A DNA stretch of 64,000 nt from Plasticicumulans acidivorans (GCF_003182095.1 NZ_QGTJ01000002.1:278435-342434), one strand, 5' to 3'; counted from the first letter of the stretch, positions 24,284-34,588 are shown. Made by a program: numbers and translations. The notes: generated from the sequence alone by a model not told the origin.

Positions 24284-25192
24284 ATGTCCGCCGTCCTCCC
24301 GCTTCCCGCCCGCCGCAGCGACTTCGTCGCCGGCGGCATCTATGCGCTGCTCGCTTACGCCAGCTGGGGCCTGATGCCGGCATTCTGGAAGCAGATCCAC
24401 GGTGTCGACGCCGCCGAGCTGGTCGCTCATCGCGTGGTCTGGTCGCTGCTGGTGACGCTGGCGCTGGTGGCCTGGTTTCGCCGCGGCGCGGAATTCCTCG
24501 CCACGCTGCGCTCGCCGCGCCGGCTGGCAGTGCTGGCGGTGAGCACGCTGCTGGTCACCGGCAACTGGCTGCTGTTCGTCTGGGCGGTACAGCGCGGCCA
24601 GGTGCTCGAAGCGAGCCTCGGTTATTTCATCAACCCGCTGCTCAACGTCGTGCTTGGCATGCTGCTGCTCAAGGAGCGACTGCGGCCGCTGCAATGGCTG
24701 GCGGTGCTGATCGCCGCCGCCGGCGTGGTCAATCAGGGCCTGCAGCTGCACACGCTGCCGTGGGTGGCACTGACGCTGGCGCTGACCTTCGGCTGCTACG
24801 GCCTGATCCGCAAGCTGGCGCCGGTCGAGCCGCTGGTCGGCCTGACCGTCGAAACCCTGCTCGCCACTCCGCTCGCCCTCGGCTACCTGTTGTGGCTGGC
24901 AGCCGGCGACGCCTGCGCCTTCCTGCTCACCGACGGCGGCCAGCGCGCCTGGATCATGAGCGCCGGGCTGATCACCGCGCTGCCGCTGCTGTGGTTCGCC
25001 AACGCCGCCAAACGGCTGAAACTGTCGACGCTGGGGTTTTTCCAGTACCTGGCGCCGAGCGGACAGATGCTGCTCGCGGTTTTCGCCTACGGCGAACCGT
25101 TCACGCCGGTGCACATGATCACTTTCGGCTGCATCTGGGCGGCGCTGCTGATCTACAGCGCCGACGCCCGCCGCGGCATGCGTATCGACTGA
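24284..25192 (+). CDS. rarD: RarD-type EamA transporter
   Basis: A 302-residue, ten-helix membrane protein. The ATG at 24284 has GGAG upstream and gives MSAVLPLPARRSDFVAGGIYALL. RarD signatures are AYASWGLMPAFWKQI, ELVAHRVVWSLL, NWLLFVWAVQRGQVLEASLGYFINPLLNVVLGM and FFQYLAPSGQMLLAVFAYGE. RarD homologues are linked to chloramphenicol sensitivity or metabolite transport; the substrate is not settled. It is divergent from the other DMT gene. Confidence 0.92.
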   Translation: MSAVLPLPARRSDFVAGGIYALLAYASWGLMPAFWKQIHGVDAAELVAHRVVWSLLVTLALVAWFRRGAEFLATLRSPRRLAVLAVSTLLVTGNWLLFVWAVQRGQVLEASLGYFINPLLNVVLGMLLLKERLRPLQWLAVLIAAAGVVNQGLQLHTLPWVALTLALTFGCYGLIRKLAPVEPLVGLTVETLLATPLALGYLLWLAAGDACAFLLTDGGQRAWIMSAGLITALPLLWFANAAKRLKLSTLGFFQYLAPSGQMLLAVFAYGEPFTPVHMITFGCIWAALLIYSADARRGMRID

Positions 25193-25582
25193 ACTGAAAT
25201 TTCAAGCCTGCGGGGGCTCTTTGGGGATTCGACCGACCCTGGCAACTCCAGTGCCGGCAGCCCTCCTACGCACTGACTTTGCAGACATACCATGCGGTCA
25301 GAAAGACAGAGGCCGTAGTGCTCTGCTCGATGATGCAGGCACAGCGCCATCGCATTCGACAAAACGCCATGCACGACTGATCCAGATGCCAATCAGGTTG
25401 GCGCACGGACCCCGAAACCGGCCTCGACCAAGGGCCTGAACGCCATTACCGAGCCAGGTCTCGGTTCAGATCTGCCGTAACGTCGTGTCAAGCAAATCGG
25501 CGCATGCTGCCGCCAGCTTCCTGCTCCGCCTTCGTCGATGTGATCCACTAAATCACATGTAGCTTCAATCCGGGCCGCAAAC
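25193..25582. other. gene-free, lower-GC segment beside tRNA-Gln
   Basis: About 390 bases before the tRNA terminator are visibly less GC-rich and less codon-patterned than the surroundings. I find no gene on either strand with a start site or a recognisable family. A near-palindrome GTGAT..ATCACAT occurs at 25538-25560. It may be the remnant of an insertion next to the tRNA. Confidence 0.45.
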
Positions 25583-25614
25583 AAAAACGGCCTGCCCGAT
25601 TGAGGCAAGCCGTT
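25583..25614 (-). terminator. intrinsic terminator after tRNA-Gln
   Basis: On the minus strand AACGGCTTGCC pairs with GGGCAGGCCGTT (with small mismatches) around a short loop, followed by a run of T. It lies just past the 3' end of the tRNA and should end the rplM-rpsI-tRNA transcript or a separate tRNA transcript. Confidence 0.75.
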
Positions 25615-25622
25615 GATTTGAT

Positions 25623-25696
25623 TGGCTGGGGGACTAGGATTCGAACCTAGGTTGACGGAGTCAGAGTCCGTAGTCCTGCCGCTAGACGATCCCCCA
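25623..25696 (-). tRNA. tRNA-Gln (anticodon CUG)
   Basis: A 74-base gene with CCA encoded. The acceptor TGGGGGA pairs with TCCCCCA, followed by discriminator G. The anticodon stem ACGGA/TCCGT closes the loop CTCTGAC, giving anticodon CTG with T33 and A37 in place. The T arm CCTAG-GTTCGAA-TCCTAG-like loop is canonical. It lies 63 bases after rpsI on the same strand. Confidence 0.95.
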
Positions 25697-25759
25697 AATA
25701 TCCGGCGCGTAATGTAACGGAGCTTTAAACGAAACACAAGCTCCGGTACATAAATTGCA

Positions 25760-26155
25760 TTAGCGCTTGGAGAACTGGACAGCGCGACGGGCTTTGCGCA
25801 GACCGACCTTCTTGCGCTCGACCGCACGGGCGTCACGGGTGACGAAGCCGGCTTTGCGCAGCGTCGGACGCATGCTCTCGTCGTAGGCCATCAGCGCACG
25901 GGTGATGCCGTGACGGATGGCGCCAGCCTGTCCGGTCATGCCGCCGCCAATGACGGTGATCTTCAGATCGAAGCGGCCAACTGCATCGACGGCTTCGAGC
26001 GCCTGGCGCACGACCATGCGCGAGGTCTCGCGACCGAAATAGATGTCCAGCGCGCGGCCGTTGACGGTGATTTCACCGTTGCCGTTCGGCGACAGGAACA
26101 CGCGGGCGGTCGAGGTCTTGCGACGACCGGTACCATAGAACTGATTTTCAGCCAT
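25760..26155 (-). CDS. rpsI: 30S ribosomal protein S9
   Basis: A 131-residue ribosomal protein. Signatures are [55 protein letters not shown] and the C-terminal [14 protein letters not shown], whose last residues reach the P-site tRNA. Length and tail match the family. It follows rplM by 31 bases, the universal rplM-rpsI operon. Confidence 0.99.
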   Translation of the reverse strand: MAENQFYGTGRRKTSTARVFLSPNGNGEITVNGRALDIYFGRETSRMVVRQALEAVDAVGRFDLKITVIGGGMTGQAGAIRHGITRALMAYDESMRPTLRKAGFVTRDARAVERKKVGLRKARRAVQFSKR

Positions 26156-26186
26156 ATCTTCAGAACCTTGTCAGAAGCCGCGGGGC

Positions 26187-26615
26187 TCAGATGTCCAGAA
26201 CCTGCGGCTGCTGGGCCGCATGATGATGCTTCGGGCCGGCATACACCTTGAGCTTGCGATACATCGCACGGCCAAGCGCGTTCTTCGGCAGCATGCCCTT
26301 GACGGCGATTTCGAGCACGCGCTCCGGCGCACGCTCGATCATCTTCTCGAAGGTGAAGGACTTCATGTTGCCGACATAGCCGGTGTGCTTGTAGTACACC
26401 TTGTCCTGCACCTTGTTACCGGTGACACGGATCTTCTCGGCATTGACGACGATGATGTAATCACCGGTGTCGACATGCGGGGTGTACTCGGCCTTGTGCT
26501 TGCCGCGCAGGCGACGGGCGATCTCGGTGGACAGGCGGCCGAGGGTCTTGTCGGCAGCGTCGACCACGAACCAGTCACGCTTGACGTCAGCCGGCTTGGC
26601 GCTGAAGGTCTTCAT
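26187..26615 (-). CDS. rplM: 50S ribosomal protein L13
   Basis: A 142-residue ribosomal protein, exactly the E. coli length. The ATG at 26615 gives [15 protein letters not shown]; an ATG one codon upstream is also possible. Blocks seen are [58 protein letters not shown] and [22 protein letters not shown]. It heads the rplM-rpsI operon behind the promoter at 26760-26788. Confidence 0.99.
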   Translation of the reverse strand: MKTFSAKPADVKRDWFVVDAADKTLGRLSTEIARRLRGKHKAEYTPHVDTGDYIIVVNAEKIRVTGNKVQDKVYYKHTGYVGNMKSFTFEKMIERAPERVLEIAVKGMLPKNALGRAMYRKLKVYAGPKHHHAAQQPQVLDI

Positions 26616-26759
26616 CATTCGCTCCAAGGGAAAGCCCGCGGCGGCGATGGTCGTCCGGTTCCGGCGCGACCCCGCTCGAAAGGCGCGGGCTGAAGAATTC
26701 TGTATTTTCAATTCGCGGCCAGGGCAACAAACAACTGCCATGCCCGGTCGAGGGCGCGC

Positions 26760-26788
26760 ATGTTAATCAGTCATCGCGCTGATGACAA
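26760..26788 (-). promoter_or_regulatory. sigma-70 promoter of rplM-rpsI
   Basis: On the minus strand TTGTCA (26788-26783) and TAACAT (26765-26760) are separated by exactly 17 bases. The site lies about 145 bases before the rplM start, leaving a long leader as is usual for rplM. Confidence 0.6.
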
Positions 26789-26795
26789 GCATTTT

Positions 26796-27116
26796 TCAGT
26801 CCGGCAGGCGCAGACGTTCAACGATGCGGCCGTTGACCAGATGCTCGTCGATGATCTCGTCGATGTCGTCGTTATCGACATAGGTGTACCAGACCGCCTC
26901 CGGATAGACGACGAGCAGCGGGCCGAGCTCGCAGCGGTCGAGACAACCGGACTTGTTGACCCGCACCTTGCCGGCACCGGTCAGGCCGAGCGCCTGCACG
27001 CGTGCCTTGGCATGCTCCAGCGCGGCCATGGCGCCGCAGGGGCCGCATGACTGCCGACCGGCGTCGGGCGCCCGTTCGTTGGTGCAGAAGAATACGTGAT
27101 GGCGATAGTGGGACAT
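26796..27116 (-). CDS. thioredoxin-like (2Fe-2S) ferredoxin
   Basis: A 106-residue soluble protein of the thioredoxin-like 2Fe-2S family, related to the NuoE C-terminal domain. Four cluster cysteines are visible: FFCTN, SCGPCG (two candidates) and SGCLDRCELGP. The ATG at 27116 begins MSHYRHHVFFCTNERAPDAGRQSCG. Such stand-alone proteins carry electrons or act in stress responses; the partner is unknown. It is divergent from coq7 across about 140 bases. Confidence 0.88.
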   Translation of the reverse strand: MSHYRHHVFFCTNERAPDAGRQSCGPCGAMAALEHAKARVQALGLTGAGKVRVNKSGCLDRCELGPLLVVYPEAVWYTYVDNDDIDEIIDEHLVNGRIVERLRLPD

Positions 27117-27256
27117 GGGGGCTGCTCTCTGACGTTCCCTCGAAAGGCATGGAGTATGACGCCGGCGCCCGCACTGCGTCACGACAGCGATTCCGGTCCG
27201 TGCGGCCGAGGACTTATGATCGCCTTAAGACTCCCAACGCCTTTGAGGTCGTCCCC

Positions 27257-27901
27257 ATGAGCCTGCGTCGCCCGAATCCCATCGATCACCTGATCACCCA
27301 AGTCGATCAGGCCGTGCGCACCCTGTTCGGCCGCCCAGCCACCACCGGCCGCCCCCATCCCGCCAGAGAGGCGGAAGACGGCGAACTGGCCGAGCAGGAG
27401 CGTGACCTCGCCGTACGGCTGATGCGGATCAACCACACCGGCGAGGTCTGCGCGCAGGCGTTGTATCAGGGCCAGGCGCTGACCGCCCGCCTCGATACCG
27501 TGCGCGAGAAGATGGAACACGCCGCCGCCGAGGAAAACGACCACCTCGACTGGTGCGAACAGCGCGTGAAGGAACTCGGCGGGCGCACCAGCCTGCTCAA
27601 TCCGCTGTTCTATGCCGGCTCGTTCGCCATCGGCGCGCTGGCCGGGCGCATCGGTGACCGCTGGAGCCTGGGCTTCGTCGCCGAGACCGAACGCCAGGTG
27701 GTGCGCCATCTCGACGACCACCTGCAGCGCCTGCCGACGCATGACGGCACCAGTCGCGCGATCATCGAACAGATGAAGGTCGACGAAGGCCAGCACGCCA
27801 GCACCGCGATCAGTGCCGGTGCCGCCGCTCTGCCGCTGCCGGTACGCCTGGCGATGAAGGGCACCTCGAAGCTGATGACCGGCAGCGTCTACTGGGTCTG
27901 A
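27257..27901 (+). CDS. coq7: 2-nonaprenyl-3-methyl-6-methoxy-1,4-benzoquinol hydroxylase Coq7
   Basis: A 214-residue carboxylate-bridged diiron monooxygenase that performs the last hydroxylation of ubiquinone synthesis, in place of UbiF. The diiron ligand blocks are RINHTGEVCAQALYQGQ, AAAEENDHLDWCEQR and the C-terminal MKVDEGQHA, with Glu and His ligands of the two EXXH-type repeats. The length agrees with the bacterial family (about 215). Its presence implies ubiquinone-based aerobic respiration. Confidence 0.95.
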   Translation: MSLRRPNPIDHLITQVDQAVRTLFGRPATTGRPHPAREAEDGELAEQERDLAVRLMRINHTGEVCAQALYQGQALTARLDTVREKMEHAAAEENDHLDWCEQRVKELGGRTSLLNPLFYAGSFAIGALAGRIGDRWSLGFVAETERQVVRHLDDHLQRLPTHDGTSRAIIEQMKVDEGQHASTAISAGAAALPLPVRLAMKGTSKLMTGSVYWV

Positions 27902-27948
27902 ACGGCTGCGCGCGCCGACGAGTCGCCGGCCGTGCAGCCCGCCGGCGC

Positions 27949-28770
27949 TCAGGAATAACGCATGCCGCGGCGCAGATTCTTGCCGTAGAAGATTTCCGAC
28001 ATCTCGCGCTTGAGACTCGCCGCGATGCGCTGCTGCTCGCGTGGCGGCACGTCTTCTTTTTCGACACCGAACAGATAGTTGTTCAGGTCGAACTGCTTCA
28101 ACATCATCTTCGTGTGGAAGATGTTTTCCTGGTACACGTTGACGTCGATGGTGTGATAGCGGTCGCGCGTATCCGGCGTCAGGTAGTTCTGGATCGAATT
28201 GATCTTGTGATCGATGAAGTGCTTGCGCCCCTCGACATCGCGCGTAAAGCCACGCACCCGGTAATCGAGCGTGACAATGTCGGAATCGAAGCTGTGGATC
28301 AGGTAATTCAGCGCCTTCAGCGGTGAGATGCGCCCGCAGGTCGAAACGTCGATGTCCGCGCGAAAAGTACAGATGCCGTTGTCCGGATGGCCCTCCGGGT
28401 AGGTGTGCACGGTGATGTGACTCTTGTCGAGATGCGTGACCACCGCCCCCGGCATCGGCCCCGGCGACATCGAATTCGACAGCTGCTCGGCAGCGATCGG
28501 CTCCTCGGAAATCAGGATGGTGACGCTCGCCCCCTGCGGCTCGTAGTTCTGATTGGCGATATTGAGAATGTTCGCGCCGATGATGTTCGAGACGTTGACG
28601 AGGATCTCGGTCAGGCGCTCGGCACGGTACATCTCATGGATGTAGGCCATGTACTGCGCCTGCTCCTCCGCGCTCGCGGCGTAGCAGATATCGTAAATGT
28701 TGAAGCTGAGCGTCTTCGTCAGATTGTTGAAGCCCATCAGCTTCAGGCGCGGCAGAGGTTTTGGCTTCAC
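27949..28770 (-). CDS. speD: S-adenosylmethionine decarboxylase, proenzyme
   Basis: A pyruvoyl enzyme giving decarboxylated SAM for spermidine synthesis. It matches the long E. coli-type SpeD throughout: [44 protein letters not shown], and the self-cleavage site LDKSH, where Ser becomes the pyruvoyl group. The end is [19 protein letters not shown] place the start at the GTG at 28770 because GGGGGG precedes it by about 10 bases and the length (273) is then near E. coli's 264. A GTG at 28809 would add 13 unconserved residues. It converges on coq7. Confidence 0.93.
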   Translation of the reverse strand: MKPKPLPRLKLMGFNNLTKTLSFNIYDICYAASAEEQAQYMAYIHEMYRAERLTEILVNVSNIIGANILNIANQNYEPQGASVTILISEEPIAAEQLSNSMSPGPMPGAVVTHLDKSHITVHTYPEGHPDNGICTFRADIDVSTCGRISPLKALNYLIHSFDSDIVTLDYRVRGFTRDVEGRKHFIDHKINSIQNYLTPDTRDRYHTIDVNVYQENIFHTKMMLKQFDLNNYLFGVEKEDVPPREQQRIAASLKREMSEIFYGKNLRRGMRYS

Positions 28771-28841
28771 CTCGGTCTTACCCCCCACGGTTACGTCGGC
28801 AGCACACACGGCCGGCCGTTAAAAAACGGCGGAGTATAACC

Positions 28842-28867
28842 AACGACGGTGACAAGTCACCGTCGTT
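28842..28867. terminator. perfect 12-bp inverted repeat between speD and osmC
   Basis: AACGACGGTGAC and GTCACCGTCGTT pair perfectly with only AA between them. It lies 22 bases beyond the osmC stop and about 70-100 bases before speD. No long T-run follows, so it could be a terminator for osmC, or an operator or processing site in the speD leader. Confidence 0.5.
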
Positions 28868-28889
28868 TCAAGGGTTTCTCGGGCATTGC

Positions 28890-29303
28890 TCAGGCGCTGA
28901 TTTCGTAGCTGTGACTGACCTCGGCGATCTGCGCAAACATGATCGAGGCCGAGCAGTACTTCTGCGCCGACAGCTCGACGGCGCGGCGCACGTGGTTTTC
29001 CGACAGGTCCTGGCCGCTGACGACGAAGTGCAGATGGATCCTGGTGAACACTTTCGGATCACTCGCCGCACGCTCGGCACTGACCTCGCAGCGGCAGTCG
29101 CTGACCGCCTGCCGCGCCTTCTTCAGGATGTGGATGACGTCGATCGACGAGCAACCGCCGGTGCCGAGCAGCAGCATTTCCATCGGCCGCGCGCCGAGGT
29201 TATGGCCGCCGACATCGGGGGCAGCATCCATCACCACGGCGTGGCCGCTCTCGGTCTCGCCGACGAAGGTCATCTCGTCGAGCCACTTCACGGTTACTTT
29301 CAT
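28890..29303 (-). CDS. OsmC-family protein (YhfA-like)
   Basis: A 137-residue protein of the OsmC/Ohr fold. The two redox cysteines are in GTGGCSSIDVIHILKKAR and in the C-terminal QKYCSASIMFAQIAEV. The N-terminus MKVTVKWLDEMTFVGETESGH and the ARPMEMLLLG block resemble YhfA rather than Ohr. OsmC-family members reduce organic hydroperoxides; the substrate of the YhfA branch is not defined. A neighbouring osmC-speD pair is also known in Pseudomonas. Confidence 0.88.
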   Translation of the reverse strand: MKVTVKWLDEMTFVGETESGHAVVMDAAPDVGGHNLGARPMEMLLLGTGGCSSIDVIHILKKARQAVSDCRCEVSAERAASDPKVFTRIHLHFVVSGQDLSENHVRRAVELSAQKYCSASIMFAQIAEVSHSYEISA

Positions 29304-29378
29304 ACGGACAGACCTCCGCGACCGGCAGCATGCCGCCGCGTAAAAAAGCAGGATGACGAACCGGCGGCAGACGCCGGC

Positions 29379-30176
29379 TCAGGCAAACAACTCGGCAAGG
29401 CGGGCGCCGGGGTCGGCCGCGCGCATGAATGCCTCACCGACGAGGAAGGCATCGACGCCGTGCTCGCGCATCGCCAGCACGTCCTCGCGCCCGAGGATGC
29501 CGCTTTCGGTGACGACGGTGACCCCGGCCGGCACCTGCGACAGCAGGCCGAAGGTGGTCTGCAGCGTCACCTCGAAGTTGCGCAGATTGCGGTTGTTGAT
29601 GCCGACCAGATCGAGATCGAGCGCCAGTGCGCGTTCGAGTTCCTCGCCATCGTGCACCTCGACCAGCACGTCCATGCCCAGCCCGCGTGCCTGCTGATAC
29701 AGATCACGCAGCGGCGCATCGTCGAGGGCGGCGGCGATCAGCAGCACGCAGTCGGCACCGATCGCGCGCGCCTCGGCGATCTGGTAGGCATCGACGAGAA
29801 AGTCCTTGCGGATCACCGGCAGCGTGCAGGCCGCACGCGCGGCGATCAGGTAGTCCTCGTGGCCCTGAAAGAAGTCGGCATCAGTCAGCACCGACAGGCA
29901 GGCGGCACCGCCGGCTGCGTAGCTGCGCGCGATCGCCGCCGGATCGAAGGGATCGCGCAGCAGGCCTTTGCTCGGCGAGGCGCGCTTGGCTTCGGCGATC
30001 ACCGCCGAGCGGCCGGCGGCGAGTTTGCCACGCAGCGCGGCGGTGAAACCGCGCGGCGCATCCGCCATTGCAGCACGGGCTTCGAGCTCGGCCAGTGACA
30101 CCCGCGCCGAGCGCTCGGCGATCTCCTCGTGCTTGCGCGCGATGATGCGTTTGAGAACGTCCGGAGTCTCGCGCAT
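29379..30176 (-). CDS. trpC: indole-3-glycerol phosphate synthase
   Basis: A 265-residue TIM-barrel enzyme that closes the indole ring in tryptophan synthesis. Seen are the N-terminal [16 protein letters not shown], the catalytic Lys in [35 protein letters not shown] (catalytic Lys), [27 protein letters not shown] and TESGI. It is monofunctional, without a TrpF domain. The start lies 4 bases after trpD's stop, in a trpG-trpD-trpC operon. Confidence 0.98.
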   Translation of the reverse strand: MRETPDVLKRIIARKHEEIAERSARVSLAELEARAAMADAPRGFTAALRGKLAAGRSAVIAEAKRASPSKGLLRDPFDPAAIARSYAAGGAACLSVLTDADFFQGHEDYLIAARAACTLPVIRKDFLVDAYQIAEARAIGADCVLLIAAALDDAPLRDLYQQARGLGMDVLVEVHDGEELERALALDLDLVGINNRNLRNFEVTLQTTFGLLSQVPAGVTVVTESGILGREDVLAMREHGVDAFLVGEAFMRAADPGARLAELFA

Positions 30177-30180
30177 CGTC

Positions 30181-31200
30181 TCAAGCCGCCCGTTGCGTGA
30201 AGGCGATCAGCTCGGCGAACTTCGCCTGCGCCGCACCACTGGCGATGACCTGGAGGGCGCGTGCCACGCCCTCGGCCGGCGATTCCGCCAGGCCGGCGAC
30301 ATAGATCGCGGCACCGGCGTTGAGCGCAACGATGTCGCGCGCCGGCCCGGGTTCGCCGGCCAGCAGGTTGCGGATCACCGTCAGCGATTCGGCCGGCGAG
30401 GCCACGCGGATCGCATCGAGCGGTGCGCGTTTGAAGCCGAAGTCCTCCGGCGCGATCGTATAGCTCGTCACATGGCCGTGGCGCCCCTCGGCGACCAGGG
30501 TCGGCCCACCGATGGAAATCTCATCGAGGCCGTCCTCGCCGTGCACCACCATGACGTGGTGGCTGCCCAGGCGCATCAGCACCTCGGCCAGCGGCTCGAC
30601 CAGCGCCGGACTGAACACGCCCATGACCTCGTTCGGCGCAGCGGCGGGATTGGTCAGCGGGCCGAGCACGTTGAAGATCGTGCGCACCGCCATCTCGCGC
30701 CGCGGACCGATCGCGTGCTTCATCGCGCCGTGATGCTGCGGCGCGAACAGGAAGGCGACACCGACCTCGCGGATGCATTCCTCGATGCGCGCCACCGGCA
30801 GGTCGAGGCGCACGCCGGCGGCTTCGAGCACGTCGGCGGCGCCGGTCTTGCCGCTGACCGCCCGGTTGCCGTGCTTGGCGACGGTGCCGCCGGCGGCAGC
30901 GACCACCATCGACGACGCCGTCGACACGTTGAAGCTGCCGGAAACGTCACCGCCGGTGCCGACGATGTCGACAACGTGCTCGCCGTTCGCCTGCACCGGC
31001 GTCGCCAGCTCGCGCATCACCCGCGCGGCGGCGGCGATCTCATCGACCGTTTCGCCCTTCATGCGCAGGCCGACGAGAAAACCGCCGATCTGCGCCGGCG
31101 TCGCCGCGCCGGTCATGATCAGGCGCATCACGTCGGTCATCTCTGCGGCCGAAAGGTCCTGCCCTTCGACGACGCGGCGAATGGCGTTCTGCATGTCCAT
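30181..31200 (-). CDS. trpD: anthranilate phosphoribosyltransferase
   Basis: A 339-residue enzyme that joins anthranilate to PRPP. The ATG at 31200 has GGGGAG 8 bases upstream. Motifs are the glycine-rich [18 protein letters not shown] (PRPP site), [18 protein letters not shown] (anthranilate site), [37 protein letters not shown] and GEDGLDEI. The length matches the family. It lies between trpG (16 bases) and trpC (4 bases). Confidence 0.98.
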   Translation of the reverse strand: MDMQNAIRRVVEGQDLSAAEMTDVMRLIMTGAATPAQIGGFLVGLRMKGETVDEIAAAARVMRELATPVQANGEHVVDIVGTGGDVSGSFNVSTASSMVVAAAGGTVAKHGNRAVSGKTGAADVLEAAGVRLDLPVARIEECIREVGVAFLFAPQHHGAMKHAIGPRREMAVRTIFNVLGPLTNPAAAPNEVMGVFSPALVEPLAEVLMRLGSHHVMVVHGEDGLDEISIGGPTLVAEGRHGHVTSYTIAPEDFGFKRAPLDAIRVASPAESLTVIRNLLAGEPGPARDIVALNAGAAIYVAGLAESPAEGVARALQVIASGAAQAKFAELIAFTQRAA

Positions 31201-31216
31201 CGGCTGTGCTCCCCGC

Positions 31217-31795
31217 TCAGCGCTTGAGGAAATTGGCCAGCATCGCGTGGCCGTGTTCGGTGAGGATCGATTCCGGGTGGAACTGCACCCCTTCGACATC
31301 GAGCGTGCGATGCCGCACCCCCATGATTTCATCGATCGAGCCGTCGGCGTGCTCGGTCCAGGCGGTGATCTCAAGGCAGTCCGGCAGACTGCTCTGCTCG
31401 ATCACCAGCGAGTGGTAGCGGGTCGCCGTCAGCGGGCTGGGCAGGCCGGCGAACACGCCGGCGCCGTGGTGCACCACCGGCGACACCTTGCCGTGCATCA
31501 CGTCCTTGGCGCGCACGATACGCCCGCCGAAGGCCTGGCCGATGCTCTGGTGGCCAAGGCAGACGCCGAGGATCGGCAGCCGCCCGGCAAAGCGTCCGAT
31601 CGCCGGCACCGAGACGCCGGCCTCGTTCGGCGTGCACGGCCCGGGCGAGAGCACCAGATGACTCGGCGCCAGCCGCTCGATCTCGTCGAGCGTGATGCAG
31701 TCATTGCGAAACACCTGCACGTCCGCACCCAGTTCACCGAAATACTGCACGAGGTTGTAGGTGAACGAGTCGTAGTTATCGATCATCAGGAGCAT
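31217..31795 (-). CDS. trpG: anthranilate synthase glutamine amidotransferase subunit
   Basis: A 192-residue class I glutamine amidotransferase that supplies ammonia to TrpE. The N-terminus is [23 protein letters not shown]. The nucleophile Cys is in [15 protein letters not shown] and the His/Glu pair in [26 protein letters not shown] is also typical. trpE lies about 1.3 kb away on the same strand, separated by the opposed glk, as in Pseudomonas, where the two subunits are unlinked. Confidence 0.97.
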   Translation of the reverse strand: MLLMIDNYDSFTYNLVQYFGELGADVQVFRNDCITLDEIERLAPSHLVLSPGPCTPNEAGVSVPAIGRFAGRLPILGVCLGHQSIGQAFGGRIVRAKDVMHGKVSPVVHHGAGVFAGLPSPLTATRYHSLVIEQSSLPDCLEITAWTEHADGSIDEIMGVRHRTLDVEGVQFHPESILTEHGHAMLANFLKR

Positions 31796-32073
31796 GGCAA
31801 AAAACACCTTTTGGCATGAGTTAATCCGAGAGCGCTGCAATGCCTGCTCCTGCAAGCGTGCGGCGTTGGCACCGTCCGGCAGGGCGGACATTCTGCCCCG
31901 AGCAACAAGGATGGCGGAACCCCTCGCCATCGCCGCCCCGAGGCGGTGAACACCCCGGCGGCGAAGGCCAGCGGCGACCGCCGCACACGCCCGCCGGTCG
32001 CGACGGGCGGACAAACGCTGCGCAATGCGCTCATCATCGAGCTCCTCGCTTCATGCTGTGAGTGGAGAGCCGC

Positions 32074-33048
32074 ATGCCCCAGCCGCCCCTGACTCCGAAC
32101 GCGCCCGCCCTGCTCGCCGACGTCGGCGGCACCAATGCCCGCTTCGCGCTGCTCGATGCAGCGCACGCGCTGCCGCGTGCGATCCGCACGCTGCCCTGCG
32201 CCGACTACCCCGGCATCGATGCCGCGATCGCCGCCTATCTGGCGGACAGCGGCGCCCAGCCGCAGCGGGCCGTCGTCGCCATCGCCAATCCGATCACCGG
32301 CGATGCCGTGCGCATGACCAACCATCACTGGTCGTTCTCGATCGAAGCCGTGCGCCAGCGCCTCGGTCTGCAGCAGCTCAAAGTCATCAATGACTTCACC
32401 GCGCTGGCGCTGGCGCTGCCGCGCCTTGCCGCCGCTGACTGCCTGCAGATCGGTGGCGGCGTGGCCGCCGCACGCGGGCCGAAGGCACTGCTCGGCCCCG
32501 GCACCGGCCTCGGCGTCTCCGGCCTGCTGCCGAGCGGCAGCGACGGCTGGATCGCCCTCGCCGGCGAAGGCGGGCACGTCAGCTTCAGTCCGGCCGATGA
32601 GCTGGAGCTGGAGATCCTGCGCCTGAGCTGGCGGCGCCATGCGCACGTCTCGGCCGAGCGCCTGCTCTCCGGCGGCCTCGGCCTGCCGCTGCTGTATCAG
32701 GCGCTGTGCGAGATCGCCGGCGTCGCCGCCGAGCCGCTCGACAGCGCCGAGATCAGCCGGCGCGCGCTCAACGCCAGCTGTCCGCAGTGCCAGCAGACGC
32801 TGGAGCGCTTCTGCACGATGCTCGGCACGGCCGCCGCCAATCTGGCGCTGACGCTCGGTGCCAGCGGCGGCGTCTACCTCGGCGGCGGCATCCTGCCGCG
32901 CTTTCCCGGGTTCTTCGCCGCCTCGGGGTTTCGTGCACGCTTCGAGGACAAGGGCCGCTTCAGCGACTACCTGAAGGCGATCCCCTGCTACCTGATCACG
33001 GCCGATAACCCGGCGCTGCTCGGCGCAGCGGCGGCGCTGGCGGACTGA
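32074..33048 (+). CDS. glk: glucokinase
   Basis: A 324-residue ROK-unrelated bacterial glucokinase that phosphorylates glucose with ATP. The ATG at 32074 has GGAGAG about 5 bases upstream; a GTG at 32062 is in frame but overlaps that site. Motifs are the phosphate loop LLADVGGTNARFALLD, NHHWSFSIEAVRQRLG, VINDFTALALALPRL (catalytic Asp), LLGPGTGLGVSGLLP, EGGHVSFSP and GGVYLGGGILPRF. It is inserted between trpG and trpE on the opposite strand. Confidence 0.95.
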   Translation: MPQPPLTPNAPALLADVGGTNARFALLDAAHALPRAIRTLPCADYPGIDAAIAAYLADSGAQPQRAVVAIANPITGDAVRMTNHHWSFSIEAVRQRLGLQQLKVINDFTALALALPRLAAADCLQIGGGVAAARGPKALLGPGTGLGVSGLLPSGSDGWIALAGEGGHVSFSPADELELEILRLSWRRHAHVSAERLLSGGLGLPLLYQALCEIAGVAAEPLDSAEISRRALNASCPQCQQTLERFCTMLGTAAANLALTLGASGGVYLGGGILPRFPGFFAASGFRARFEDKGRFSDYLKAIPCYLITADNPALLGAAAALAD

Positions 33049-33080
33049 GGGCCGCGCGCGACAGCGGTCGCGCCGCATGC

Positions 33081-34556
33081 TCAGTCGCCGATGCGTGCCG
33101 CCAGCGCGGCGGCACGCATCACAGCCCGCCCTTTGTTCAGCGTCTCTTCCCACTCGCTGCGCGGCACCGAGTCGGCGACGATGCCGGCGCCGGCCTGCAG
33201 GTGCAGCACGCCGTCCTTGATCACCGCGGTACGGATCGCGATCGCGGTGTCCATGTTGCCGCTCCACGACAGGTAGCCGACGGCGCCGGCATAGATGCCG
33301 CGCTTGACCGGCTCCAGCTCGTCGATGATCTCCATCGCGCGGATCTTCGGCGCGCCGCTGACAGTGCCGGCGGGGAAGGTCGCGCGCAGCACGTCCATCG
33401 CCGTCAGCCCCGGCAGCAGCCGGCCGGTGACGTTGGAGACGATGTGCATGACGTGCGAGTAGCGCTCGACCACCATCTGCTCGGTGATGTGCACGCTGCC
33501 GGTGACGCTGACGCGTCCGGCGTCGTTGCGGCCGAGGTCGATCAGCATCAGATGCTCGGCGAGCTCCTTCGGATCGGCCAGCAGCTCGGCCTCCAGCGCC
33601 CGGTCCTCGGCCTCGTCGCGACCGCGCTTGCGGGTGCCGGCGATCGGCCGCACGGTAACCACGCCGTCCTCCAGACGGGCGAGGATCTCCGGGCTGGAGC
33701 CGACGATGTGCAGCTCGCCGAGGTTGAAGAAATACATATACGGCGAGGGGTTGAGGCTGCGCAGCGTGCGGTAGAGGTCGAGCGGCGCAGCGGTGTACGG
33801 CGCGCTCATGCGCTGCGAGGGCACCACCTGCATGCAGTCGCCGGCGAAGATGTATTCGCGAATCTTCTCGACCGCCGCCTCGAAGCCCTGCTGGGTGAAG
33901 CCGGAGACGAAATCGGCCTCGCTGAGCGGCCGGCGCTCGCCGTGCTCATAGGCGGTCGAGCCGCTGCGCAGGCGCTCGACCAGCTCGTCGAGGCGCTGCT
34001 CGGCGCGCTCCAGCGCGCGTTCGACCGCCGGGTCGACCTGGGTGATGACGTAGAGCTTGCCGGCGAGGTTGTCGAAGACGACGACGTCTTCCGAAACCAG
34101 CAGCAGGATGTCCGGCGCACCGATCGGATCGGGATTCGGGCAGCATGCCAGTCGCGGCTCGACGTAGCGCACCGAGTCGTAGCCGAAATAGCCGACCAGA
34201 CCGCCGGCGAAGCGCGGCAGGCCCTCGCGGTTTTCCGGCACGCGGAAGCGACGCTGGAAGGCTTCGATCCAGGCCAGCGGATCGGCGACCTCGGCGTGCT
34301 CGACGATCTCGCCGCTGTGCTCGACGCTGACCTCGTGGCCGCGCACACGGATCACCTTGCGCGCCGGCAGGCCGATGATCGAGTAACGCCCCCATTTCTC
34401 ACCGCCCTGCACCGATTCGAGCAGGTAGGTGTAGGGCGCGTCGGCGAGCTTGAGATAGGTCGACAGCGGCGTGTCGAGGTCGGCGAGGACTTCGCGGACC
34501 ACGGGAATGCGGTTATAGCCGGCGGCGGCGAGCGCGGCGAATTCGGAAGCGTTCAT
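33081..34556 (-). CDS. trpE: anthranilate synthase component I
   Basis: A 491-residue enzyme converting chorismate to anthranilate. The tryptophan-binding N-terminal part has [23 protein letters not shown], where LLES is the feedback site. The catalytic part has [70 protein letters not shown] and [24 protein letters not shown]. Length and order match the family. A possible leader hairpin lies upstream at 34589-34667. gph and rpe precede it on the same strand. Confidence 0.98.
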   Translation of the reverse strand: MNASEFAALAAAGYNRIPVVREVLADLDTPLSTYLKLADAPYTYLLESVQGGEKWGRYSIIGLPARKVIRVRGHEVSVEHSGEIVEHAEVADPLAWIEAFQRRFRVPENREGLPRFAGGLVGYFGYDSVRYVEPRLACCPNPDPIGAPDILLLVSEDVVVFDNLAGKLYVITQVDPAVERALERAEQRLDELVERLRSGSTAYEHGERRPLSEADFVSGFTQQGFEAAVEKIREYIFAGDCMQVVPSQRMSAPYTAAPLDLYRTLRSLNPSPYMYFFNLGELHIVGSSPEILARLEDGVVTVRPIAGTRKRGRDEAEDRALEAELLADPKELAEHLMLIDLGRNDAGRVSVTGSVHITEQMVVERYSHVMHIVSNVTGRLLPGLTAMDVLRATFPAGTVSGAPKIRAMEIIDELEPVKRGIYAGAVGYLSWSGNMDTAIAIRTAVIKDGVLHLQAGAGIVADSVPRSEWEETLNKGRAVMRAAALAARIGD

Positions 34557-34588
34557 GACGAGACCTCGGTGATTCGGCGAAAGGACGA

